Source: Rhynchonema sp. JSB1_4 (lineage: Eukaryota > Nematoda > Chromadorea > Monhysterida > Xyalidae). Taken from it: a stretch of DNA of 64,000 nucleotides. Under the pieces are notes generated by a model that did not search any database, was not told the DNA's origin, and saw only the letters and a list, made by a program, of their open reading frames with translations. Made by a program: the position numbers and the translations under genes. Shown one piece after another: positions 1 to 11,600 of the stretch. Where the stretch lies: contig JASAMV010002571.1 of the NCBI GenBank assembly GCA_030248065.1, positions 1-64,000 of the forward strand. Direction: 5' to 3'. The stretch's first letter is position 1. Each line of letters begins with the position of its first letter.

Positions 1-573
1 CGTTATTGGGTTAGAGCTAAAAATGGGGTTCCTTCTGTTCATTCTGAAGAACTCTTTGGAACCTGGGAAACGATGATATTGATAGTCTTTACTCTGCAGT
101 CTGCAAGGTAGTGGTTGCCCAAAAGAAATCTTGGTTACCGTATTCCCTTAAAATACAAGGGGCCCTATATTCACACTGTCATTTTCAAAAATTCAGTTTC
201 ACTATTTGTCCAAAGCTTTGCAAATCCGGTGTTGTTTTCGATCTTTATGTGGCTTTTATTTGTCTGGCAGCTCTTTTTGGGGAATACGGTGGTGTGCAAT
301 AATGTAACAGCAGTGAGTTTTGCCCGTCTCGGCCTGTTTTCACAGACGGACGAGGTGTCAGGACAGGACTCGTCGGTACGAACACCTCTGGCCAATTGAC
401 AGGCGAATTGTCCGTCAAAATACTGAAAGAAGTGAGGCTTGGCATCTTGGTGCTTGGTTCGCAATTTTTATGACAAAAACAACGGTACACCGATGCAAGT
501 TAGCAAAAAACTTATTCAAAAGCTGTGTGTTTGTTTCCTAAGTTTTGCAAAAAACGTCATTGTTTACAAACAG
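1..573. other. No confident gene; intron or upstream DNA of NCoR
   Basis: The first 573 bases lie upstream of the first recognised NCoR exon, whose acceptor ends at 573. The opening 70 bases have an open frame (RYWVRAKNGVPSVHSEELFG...) that I cannot assign. Bases 301-340 recur inverted at about 11025-11065 (TAACAGCAGTGAGTTTTGCCC in one orientation), so part of this stretch is a dispersed repeat. The 5' exons of NCoR are expected further upstream. Confidence 0.4.
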
Positions 574-2606
574 GTGAGCACGGCGTACACGCCTCAAGTG
601 GAGAACATTTCGCCTACGCCCGAAGATCAGCCGGGCGCCGCGTCGAGCAGTAAGATTGCCGAGAAAATGGAAAGTGTTGAGAAGAATAGTAAAGCGATCG
701 AGAGCAAGATCAAGGCACTGGAACGGAAACAGGTGTGCTGAAAAAAAAACACGTTTCGTGTAGTGGCAGGCCAACAGGTGCAGGTACAAAAAGTACGCGT
801 TTTCGGACATGTGGTCCAAAGTTGGCCAATCGCGCTTAGGACACCATTTTTGGGTATCCGAGATCGAGACACACCCATTTTTGCATGAAAAGCGCAAAAA
901 TGTAGCAGCGCAGTGGCAGCCCTCTGCACTACACTGTCCAGGAGGATCCTGATCTATGCACTTTCTTGACATTTTTTGTGACAATATTCCGACCGGCGGA
1001 ACACATATGAGTTCCGGTAAATAATTTTACGCTGGTCGAAGTTCACAATTGTTAGGAACAGGAAAGTAGCCTGTTATCACGTAGAAACAAAGTTGGGTGG
1101 ACTTGTTTTGACCAAATACTCTCCCCTTTTCCAGAAGTGTTCTCCTTTCGTATTTTCAACTTTTTATTTGACCGCAATCAAAAGTTAAGTAAGATTCCAA
1201 GATTGCTTTCAGAAAGAATACGAAGAAATTCTGGAGAAGGATGACGATGACACAACCGAAACGGAGCAATTGGAAGCGCCGGGCGACACGTGGATCGATC
1301 GGATTTACGCGGATAATCGCAAGAAGGCGGCCGTTTCGCACGCCCATTTCGAGAAAATCGGCCTGCCTGATCTGTATGCTGCGGTCAGTCACTGTATTTT
1401 TGAAAACACCTGGCGCTTTTCTGTTTTCTTAACAATGGTAAAGCCACTCTGTGGATTTAACGGTCACGAGGGATCTTCCAATAACCCGATCAGTGGTGTA
1501 GCTGGGGGGGGGGTGGGGGGGGGGCCCCCCCCGGCTAGAGGGCCCCCCCCCCCCCCCCGAGAGGGCCCCCCCCCCCCCGGCACAGCAGAGTCCCCCCCAC
1601 TTTTCACCCAAAACATTCATTTCCAAAATAAAAAATTTCCAAAGCAAACACCCGCCGCCCGCAACGCCCCTTCCACACAAAAAACCCTCCCGATGACCCC
1701 CCAAGTGGTACGACCCCCCCCCTAGCTCGGCTGGTACAGTAGGTAGGTTGCCGCCCCGCATTTTGGGTGGTACAGTAGGTTGCCGCCCCGCCTGGGTAGC
1801 TACACCACTGAACCCGATTGATGGCGACTAATGGGTATGCCTCTGTTGGGGTTCAAGCGGGATCGAGCGAGACTAAACCGGAACATTTTCGGAATCGGGA
1901 TTGGCCAAACCTTCGAGATCGGGATCATCGTTCCAAAACATATATTATCAAAACGTGTGAAAAGGGTGCACCACTGCTGGATTAGAATTAGCCATGTACA
2001 GTACACCCAAAAGTTTTAGCCGTTGTACGTCGAACCGCAAGACACGAAAGTGCTGAAAGAACTAGAGGAGAAGCACAAGTTGTTCCGACCGTTCCTGCTA
2101 CAGTGGATCACCAAACATCGACGATTGCAGTCGCGACGAGTTGGTTTTTCGTTCTTTTTCTGGTGCTAAAAATATTGTGCATTCTGTAACCAAATATTCT
2201 TTTTATTTGTCAAAACTTGAGATGCAACGTTTAGTTTTTAGATATGATTTCTTTGTAACAGGAAAAGTACCTGACCGAACAGTACAATGCTGTGTATGCA
2301 GAATGGTCGAAACGTGTGGAACGATGGGAGAATAAACCAGCCAAAAAGTTTGTTTTATCGATCTTTGTTGTTGCAAAATTCTGCGTTTGTGGTGCGCAGT
2401 GTTGAAAATAATAAGCCGTCGTGCAATTGTCAATAATTTTCAGACAGCGTGACATCAAGTATCGCGAGATATTCGAGAAAACATTCAACGAACTGCGCAA
2501 ACAGCGTGAAGATAAGGAACGGGCAGTTCGTACGGACTTGCGTGCATTACAGCCATCGATGGGACTGATCATGGGCGGCGGTGAACCGTCCAGCCCCGGA
2601 ACTGAC
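574..2606 (+). CDS. NCOR: NCoR exons 1-5 of window: coiled coil and N-terminal deacetylase-activation region
   Basis: Exons 574-732, 1213-1383, 2020-2139, 2262-2347 and 2444-2606. The first encodes a heptad-rich helix (KIAEKMESVEKNSKAIESKI) of the type that binds GPS2/TBL1. The second carries DRIYADNRKKAAVSHAHFEK and joins in phase to PLYVEPQDTKVL, the family block just before the deacetylase-activation domain. The next two continue with basic helices and KQRDIKYREIFEKTFNELRKQ. The donors are GTGTGC, GTCAGT, GTTGGT, GTTTGT and GTATGT. Introns here hold a hAT-like insertion (1491-1810). Confidence 0.9.
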
Positions 2607-5600
2607 GTATGTTCGAGAATCGATACGTTTTTAGGCTTCAACTTTGAAGGCGAGTCCATTCGCATGGACTTGGCTCGGGCGTAGGTAAATCATGCTTGAA
2701 TTGCACTTTGGATAGAGTTGGCGCGCTAATTTCGACCAGCGTACCATACATACCTATCGGAAAATACAGTTCAACCAAAATTTTTCTGTGCCCAAGCCAC
2801 ATCCATGCCAATGGACATGCCTTCAAAGTTGATACGGCCCGATATTTTTCGCTGTTTATGGTGCAACTCATAAGAGTTTCGATCACCAACGTAAAAGCAC
2901 CAAGGTTGACACATTCCATCAGGAATCCAGTGGTCTCTGAAATCGAAATCACTAACTGGCTCGGTGCTCACGGCGATTCCCTTTTTTCTTTTCAGGAGGA
3001 GTATCTGATGAAAGTACGTCAACAAGCAGTTGTGCCCCCGGTCTTGCTGGATGACTACCAACGTGCTCGAAGTCAGTATCGAAATCATAACGGATATGTG
3101 AAAGATGCCATGGCTGAACATCAGTTCAGGTAAGGTTATTGAGCTTGACAACCATATTTGGCCATTGATGTCTTATTTCGGCAAACGTTTTCGTGTTTTT
3201 TTCAGACGCGAGATTTTCATGGCGACGTGGACGGAGGACGAAATAAAGGTGTTCAAAGCAAAGCTGCTTGTCTACGGCAAGAATTTTGCGGCGATCGCGT
3301 TTTTTCTTGACAGAAAGGTTTGATGATGATTGGATAGTTTCGATATAAGAAAGCGCGATTTCACTGAATCAGTGAGTGGTTTACAGACCACACAAGACTG
3401 CGTCCGGTTGTATTATTTGACGAAGAAACGCGAACGGTATAAGGCACTCATCAAAAACAAGTACCGCAAACGCGGAAAGTTCTATCGTCCACCGGAGGTG
3501 GGTTTGAATTTTGTGTTTTTTTTCAACTTCTATTTTTATGTTTATTTTCCAAATGCATATTTTCAGATGCCAAACTCAAATGACATGGAATCTATTGACG
3601 ACAGTGTGGTGGATGAGATGCTGATCAAAGCTGGTTGGTTGATGACTCTTGTCGGATTTTAATGGCCAGGTACCGTGCGTGAACCGTATGGTACATCACA
3701 TACAGGGTGTCTCAAAAGTACCCTTTCACTTTTTCTTATACGTCATAACCAATGTTATAGTGGACGGATTTTGTTCCTTTATGGCGCAATCGAATCACAC
3801 GGCGATTCTGCATATAGGAATGTACAAAATAATCCATCTCACAAATTTCCCTGATCTTTCGAGGCCAGTTTATGAAGCCAAGTTGCGTTTTTTTCAACAA
3901 GCAAGGAAATGGAAAGGTAAACGCGGACTGGAAGACTCACTACCAAGGCAAAAGTTGCCGGATTTCCATTCCGTCAGAAAATACCAACAAAGCACGTCAT
4001 GACCGAAACAATCGTGCTTTGTTGGTATTTTTTGATGGAATGGAAATCCGGCAACTTTTTTCCTTGGTAGTGAGTCTTCCAGTCTGTGTTTTGCGCTTTT
4101 ACCTTTCCATTTCCTTGTTTGTTGAAAAAAGCGCAACTTGGCATCATAAACTGGCCTTGAAAGATCAGGGAAATTTGTGAGATGGATTATTTTGTACATT
4201 CCTATATGCAGAATCGCCGTGTAATTCGATTGCGCCACAAAGGAACAAAATCCGTCCACTATAACATTAGTTATGACGTAAAAGAAAAAGTGAAAGGGTA
4301 CTTTTGAGACACCCTGTATTTATCGACATAGTTGGCTGTTGGTTGCAGTTTGCTCCTAAAAATTGGGATGTCAATTTATAGTGCATATCGGTTTTTTCAA
4401 CCTTAAATGAATAAAAGTTGCTTAAATTTCTATTAATTGCTAGCGTCCAAAATTTTGATTTGTTTGAACAGGAAAAAATGACATCGTCCGCGCTTTACCA
4501 AAGTTTCGAAGAAAAATTTTCCCCAACTTTTGTTGAAAATTGGAACATGTCGTAAAAAACCGGTGTTTCCCGCGGAGGCTGGGGTTTTTCGTTTTTTTAG
4601 GTGGACCCAGTTTTTTCATGAAAGAAACGGTTGTTTTCTTCCGCCAATATAGTATTCACATTACGTTCAGATCCACCGGACGAGTACTGCGGTGTGTGCA
4701 AGTCGAAGATCGAAGCGCAATCGAATCCCGGTCGCGTGTTGACGCGAGCCTGTTACGAATTGTATGGTATCGACCCTGAAGGCAGTAATGTGCCCGATGT
4801 TCGTATCTGTCAGAAATGTCGCATGGGCACGCTGAGAAAGAAATATTCGAGGTTGGTTTCGGCTAGGATCAAGCTTGAACTTGAAGTGGATAGCTGACTC
4901 GGTCGCGTGACTTTTGTATGAAGCAAGGGTGGATCCAGGGGGGCCACAGGGGTCATGCCCCCCCTTTGGTCAATTTGGCCTCTGAAGGGGGCACCGTTTC
5001 GAAAGATAGAAGGAAAACGGGACCAAATCGCAAGATTTTCACTCTGATACAGTTGAAAAGTCCAAAAATCGCTAGGTACACCCATTTTCAATGAAATTTG
5101 GCTTTCGCGGCGTAAAAAGTCTCAAAATTTAATGCTGCGAGATGTAAGGTGACGCTACTAATTTCGACCATCCTGCAAGCGGTGCATGTTTTTTAATAAC
5201 AACATTGTTGAAATTACTCGCCTCATCAGTAAATGCGCAAGTCCCTCTCAATTCAAAACCATTTCGAAAATATCCGGTCACGTGCGTGACCACTTTTGAT
5301 CCTATCCGACACCAAGTTCAATACCGCTGGCAATCTTTTGGTTTCTTGACATTTTACGTGAAGTAAATCAGGCCAGAACTATTCATTGCAGCTGCCCAGT
5401 CGGTACGTGTACAACGGCAAAACGCAAAGTGAAACCCACACGACCGCTGCCACCAAAATGGAAGAATCTGTCGCCTGAACAGCAGACGTCGTTGTGCAAC
5501 GAAATGGGTGCGTTTGAAGTTATGGCGAGTCACGATTATTTGTTAGATCTTGTTCTACGTTTTGCCTTAGGGCGCCCTTAGTCATAGTGGAAAATGGAAA

Positions 5601-8600
5601 TGGAAATGCAAAAAATAATCTATGTCCAAGTTTTCCATTTCCATTTCCATTATGACTAAGGGCATATTGGAAAATGGAAAATGGAAATGAAACTGCAGCA
5701 GTCATGTTTTGACATGTGACAAAAACATTTTCTGTTCCACCCAGTTCTCGGCAGCTGATTGGTCAGATTTCACGCAGAAAATGTTTTGTTTCATTTCCAT
5801 TTCCATTTTCCAGTATGCCCTTAGTCATAATGGAAATGGAAATGGAAAACTTGGACATAGAATATTTTTTGCATTTCCATTTCCATTTTCCACTATGACT
5901 AAGGGCGCCCTTACGTAAACTAGCAGACAGGAATTAGGAACTTTTACGTATTAACTTACAGAACTTCCCATTTCCTAGTTTCGCAAAAAAAATAGAAGGT
6001 AGGAAATATTTCCGATTTTCAGTTTCCTACTGCTACGTATGGCCGCCCTGAAATGGTGGAGAATGAGAATTAATTTGCAGAGATCCCACCTGACACGAGC
6101 AAGATATGCCCGACGTGCTTCAAGCGCATCTCGCGTCAAATTGATCAAATCTTGTCTGGAAGTGAATTGCAGGAGGGCGTGATTGTAAGTTGTGTGAACA
6201 GAGTGATTTTGTTGTTCTGTCTCAACTTGATTTGACATGGCCATTTTATGTCATGTTGTATCGTGTATTCAGATGATCGACGACAGTGAATCTAGACAAT
6301 CAGCCTTGGACGATGAGTTGAGTCGCGCGCCGTCTGAAGCTGCTGGCGAAGAGGGTTGGTTGTATTTTTTGCGAGTGTTTTTCAAATTTGGGATATTTTG
6401 TGAAATTGCTTGCCAGCCCAATTACGACCAGCGTAACGGTTGTTTGTTCATCTCCGTCGAGTAACATTTGTCGCGCTGGTCGCCATGATATCAGTGCCAT
6501 CAGTAAACGTATCGTTTCAAATGAGACAGAGCAGACCAGTTCTCATTCCCATGTTCGATATCTGGCGATATAATGTTCACGGAAACGATTTTTTTTAAAT
6601 CTGAAACCATTCAAAGGGGTAGGACAAACAGCGACAAACAAAACAGCGGGAACTGAAGCCGCCTACCTTGGCCATCAGGAATATGCTTAGGGATTTAGCT
6701 TAGATTTGGGCCTACACTGCCCCCAGCAAATATCTATTTAGCTAACTGCTGCCTTTCAAAAACCACTGTTTTGGTCCGCGCTGTTTTGTCCGTGACACCG
6801 ACAGAACGAGAGCTTTTCTACGCTCACAGAATCGATGCCGGCGTGGTCTGAGGACGAGGTGCAACGTCTCAAATCGGCCGTCGAATCGAATCGATCGGCA
6901 TCAGCAGATGGCAACAAGGACGGCGGAGGAGTGGTGGTGAAGCCGGAAATGATGGACACACAAGATGGTGATGATGATGACGTGAAGCAACAGGAGGACA
7001 TCAAATGGGCGCTGGTAGATTTGGAGATGTTTCATATTTAATAGTGAATGTGTGCTGTGATGGTCGCGTAGCAACGTAGCAGTACCAATTTTTACACTGG
7101 GGTGAACTAGACATGTCGGTAGACGTAGGCGTTCTCGCATACAAACCGTTTTGTCGCGTGACCAACCCCAGATCGATCTGCAATCATCAATAGTAATATC
7201 GGTTTCACACGGTTCATAATCTATCGTCATATAGTATTTTCACTTGTTCTGTTGGTGGATGTGTGTCAAGGGCGGATCCAGGGGGCACACGGGCCATGCC
7301 CCCCCTTTGGTCCATTTGGCCCCTGAAGGGGGCCACCGTTTCGGAATGAAGAAGGAAAAAGGACCCCCAAATCGCAAGATTTTCACTCTGATACACTTCA
7401 AAAGTCCAAAAACGCGCGCTTCGCGCGTCAGATACACCCGTTTTCAGTGAAATTTGGCTTTCGCGCGCGTAAAAAGTGCGCTTTGTCACATTTTGTATTG
7501 TATTATATTTGGTGTAAAATGCGCGAAATTCGAAACAAGCACTAGATAAAAATGACTTTTCAAAAATGGAACAAGCACTGGATAAAAATGACTGTTTGGA
7601 TTTCGCCCCTCCCTTGGCCAAAAGCTGGATCCGCCACTGATGTGCGTTGCCCGTTTCTGAGCGCGAAATTCAAAAACGATCGTGCACAAAACCAGCAGGT
7701 TGCCGATCAACTGGGTACCGGTCGAACGGCCGACGAATGTCGATCCCGATTTGAACAAACAACAGCGGCAGGGGTGACTCTATCGGTCAGCAATGCGACA
7801 ACGACAAGCATGACGGATGGGTCACCGACAAGGCCCACGCCACCAGCTACTAACAAGGTATGAGGGGTGGGCCGTTGGTGATTGTTCTCGCATGCGGTCA
7901 GGTCAAATGAGGAAGTCATTTTGTGAGTGCCTGCAATCTGACTGATGGTTATGATCAGTAGGAATCGGGCAAGGTCGGATGTCGGGCGCCTGCGCCCCGA
8001 TAAGTGCAGGTGTCGGGTGGCTGCTGCCTTCAGATGTCGGTTTTTTTGGAACCGACAGCGTACGTCCTACGTTTGCAGTTAAAATCATCAATTTTGCTCA
8101 GAGAAAAAATTCCGTCTGAGGATTTTCTCTTTCTTTTCGTTTTGCAAGCACACCAGCTCCGAAATTTGGCTCGTGTTGGCGTAGTATACCTTTACCCGGT
8201 GATCATGATCAGACTCTTTTGATGACAGGCTGAAAAAAATATGAAACGAGAGAGCGAACGTGATATACTTTTGTATCAAGTTTTGGCTGGCGCGACCGGA
8301 GTTGCATATATTTGCTCGAGCTAAATTTTGGAATAGGGTTGATCCACTAATCTTGACTAGTGTAAATGTTCCGAAAATGGGGAACACCTGCGCTGGTCAA
8401 AACTGGCCGCAAATCCATCGCAAGACACGGTCCAGAGACCTTTCTAAACGATCATGTTGTTGAATCACAGGTGGTGGTGGCGGGTATTGAATCAGAAGAC
8501 GATGACATTTCGGATGAAGGCGGTGGCGATCATAGTAAACAACAACAACAACAACAGATTGAGAGTGACACGCAATTGGTGATTGTCAAGGCTGAGCAGT

Positions 8601-11600
8601 TAGATTTGAAGGATGAGGTCAAAACTGAACCGATTGCTGCCACAAGTGAGTGATTTGGCTGATTGATCCTGGCTCCTCTTGTTCGATCGCGTGACGGGTT
8701 CTGATAAACTCCTGGTACCGGCAAACCAGTAAATCCATTTTGAACCTGGTTCAAAATTGCAATTCCTGGTTTAATGACCAACAATCTTGGTGACGGCGAC
8801 ATGCTGCCAGCCATGACCGGTGAAAAACACTTGTTGTTGTGTTTCATGTGGCCAGGCCGGAGCCAAACACCGAGTGCGCACCGCACCCATATTCCATTTT
8901 CTGTTCTTCAGCACCGCCCATCAAAACGGAACCATCGGTGATGGCAGCCCCGCCTCAGCCACCGTTGGATGTCAAGCCAACAATTACACACGCAGCAACG
9001 AGCAATGCCAGTGCAACCGATGCGGTCGCACTGTTGGCATCGAATGTGCTCGCAGGTAATGCGGCTTGGATTTTTGCACTGCACACTGCGGATCAGATCT
9101 AACACGTTTGGTTTACGCCTACGTCTTACGCGTAAGCCAGATTTTTGCTCTGAAAGTGGATTTTGGATGTGCCAAAATTCAAATTATATCCTTAATATCG
9201 TGGGTTCTGTTATCAGCTACGCCCGACTCGGTCGAATCGGCCATTCACAATCATTTCGCGCAATCGCTGAGTCTCGATCGAAAGATCAGCCAATCGCAGG
9301 AGAGCGTGCGGTCGGTGGCCTTGTTTTTTCTCATTTGCATAGAATTTATTTTGGGCCACACTTGGCCATCTAATGCTCTCGCACTGACGATGTCCTGTTA
9401 CAACGACCACGAGTAAAGCAAATACGTGGGGATCGGGGGCAGGGGTACCCGACAGCCGCACCTACACTTTGTTGGGTGCCGACACCCGAGATGTAGAAGG
9501 AAAGCTGAGGGTGTCAAATCCCGACACCTACACTTTGTCGTTGGGTGTCGACACCCGACATTATTGCCCGATGCCTCCACAATAATAAGCAATGATTTGC
9601 AGCAGCAGTGGCGGTGACAGTACGGCGACACTGAGCGCCGACGAGTCGGAAGACGGCCAGAAACGCAAGCAGTTGCAACATCAGCAACAGTCGAGCGATG
9701 GGGCTGGTGCGCGCGCGTTGTACAAACCCAAATTCCACCACCATCAGCCCGCTGCCGCTACGATCGGCTCACCGACACGAGTGACTGCTGCTGTTGCTGC
9801 CACGTCGACTGTCGGCGATCGCAAGCCCGCCGGTGCTGCCAAATTGGAGGGTCTGTCGGCTCGCGTACAATCCGCTGCGAAGATGGTGCGTTTTGATCGT
9901 TATTTTGTTTTTGGCAGGATTTTTTAAGCCATTTGTACTGGCTCATTGTGACAGCGAGAATTTGAAATGAGCCGGTAGATTTTGGGCAAATGAGCCAGCA
10001 ATACGACAGGGCCAGTGGGCCATTTTGAAGAAAACGCCTGGTGCTGCAACTGCACACCAAATGTCCGAAAATCTTTGGTTCTCAGTATGTCCAAAAAAAG
10101 CAATTTTTTTAATGATTTTAGCGTGCACCGTCACCCGATGACATACAAATCATTGAATCGAAAGGAAAGACGCCGACAAGCACACAACAAACGAGCGTGA
10201 TTGGATCGATCACTCACGGTCTGTTTCGATTGATTCAAAATTCGATTAATTTGACGTCTGCAGTACACTTTCGTCATAAAATGGAGAAAACGGATTGTAG
10301 AATGCGAAATGTGGTAGTCGATCTCTATCGTCGGCTTATAGTAATGTGGTCAAATCATCTCGTCAAACGAAGTCGTCGAACACATGTATTAGTTTTCGCG
10401 CTCATTTGGGGCTCATGTGTTCGAAGACTTTGTTTGACGAGATGATCTGACGACAAAAACCATTAGCCGACATCGTATGGTCACACTGACGTGACTGACA
10501 TGACTGCTAACCGAACCCCCAAACAGACATTAAATTCCCCTTGTCCGTTCAGGCACACCGGTTCAGCGTGCTATGTCGCCCGCAACGTCAGCGCCCAGTT
10601 GCACCACAGCACCGCCAGCCAGTACGTCCACATCCACACACCAACACAGTGGTGCCACCACTGCTGCGATGGTACGACTATCGATGCCGCCGACTAGTCT
10701 GCAGCAACAACAACAACAACCCGTGGTATCGTCAGCAGGTCAGTCAGTCGATTGATTGGTTTTGGCGTTGTTGTTGTTTTTGTTTGGTTGTTGTTGTTTG
10801 AGATTTTGTTTAGTTGTTTTACAGTCAACCGTCTTTATGGTGACCTTCCTGCGGCAAACCTTTTGTTGACCGACGGATTGACACCCCCGATAGATTGTAT
10901 CTCTTGGTGTTCCCTACTTACTTTTCTATATTATGAACATCGTTTCTTGCGGTGACCGAAAATGTAAGGCTGAAGTAGAGTGTCTTCTTTATCATGATAT
11001 AATTTCGAGCCGGCTTTTCAATTAACAGGCCGAAACGGGCGAAACTCACTGCTGTCACATCATTTTTAGGTACTTTAATGCTCAGTGCACATGCACGGTA
11101 GAAGATCATGTACATCAATTGACTGGCAATCCAAACTGTCGGTCGCCTCCGCCATTAGCGATTTCGCAACAAATCGGGTTCGGGTGACTAAAAGGAAGTT
11201 AGCCTCATTTCATTTCGTATGTTTCAGTCGCATCATCTAGCAGCACCCCACAACATCATCCAACACCCAGCCAATCACCATTGTCCTTGTCACAGGAACA
11301 AGGTTGGTCGAGTTCGACATTGGGGTTTTTGGGTCGAAAAAAATTCTTGGTCGCATTTGGGTTTTAATGTGAAAATGTACAGTGTATTTGTAATTCGTTG
11401 TATTTCCTGCTAAATGTATTGTAAAGGCAAACCACACCAACATGAGCTCGATTGCGCAGCTGGCAGAATAGTGAAAAATTCAAACGTGGCTGCTGATTTG
11501 GGAAATGTTACACGTTGAAGAATACAAAGTGGAGCATAATGATTTTCCCTTTCTATTCATTTTGAATCCACACCACCTTCGAAATCGGGCTCGTGTTGGC

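Noticed and set aside
1505..1580. G/C runs as a CRISPR array or structured RNA
   Set aside because: Simple homopolymer sequence within a hAT-like insertion; no repeat-spacer regularity.
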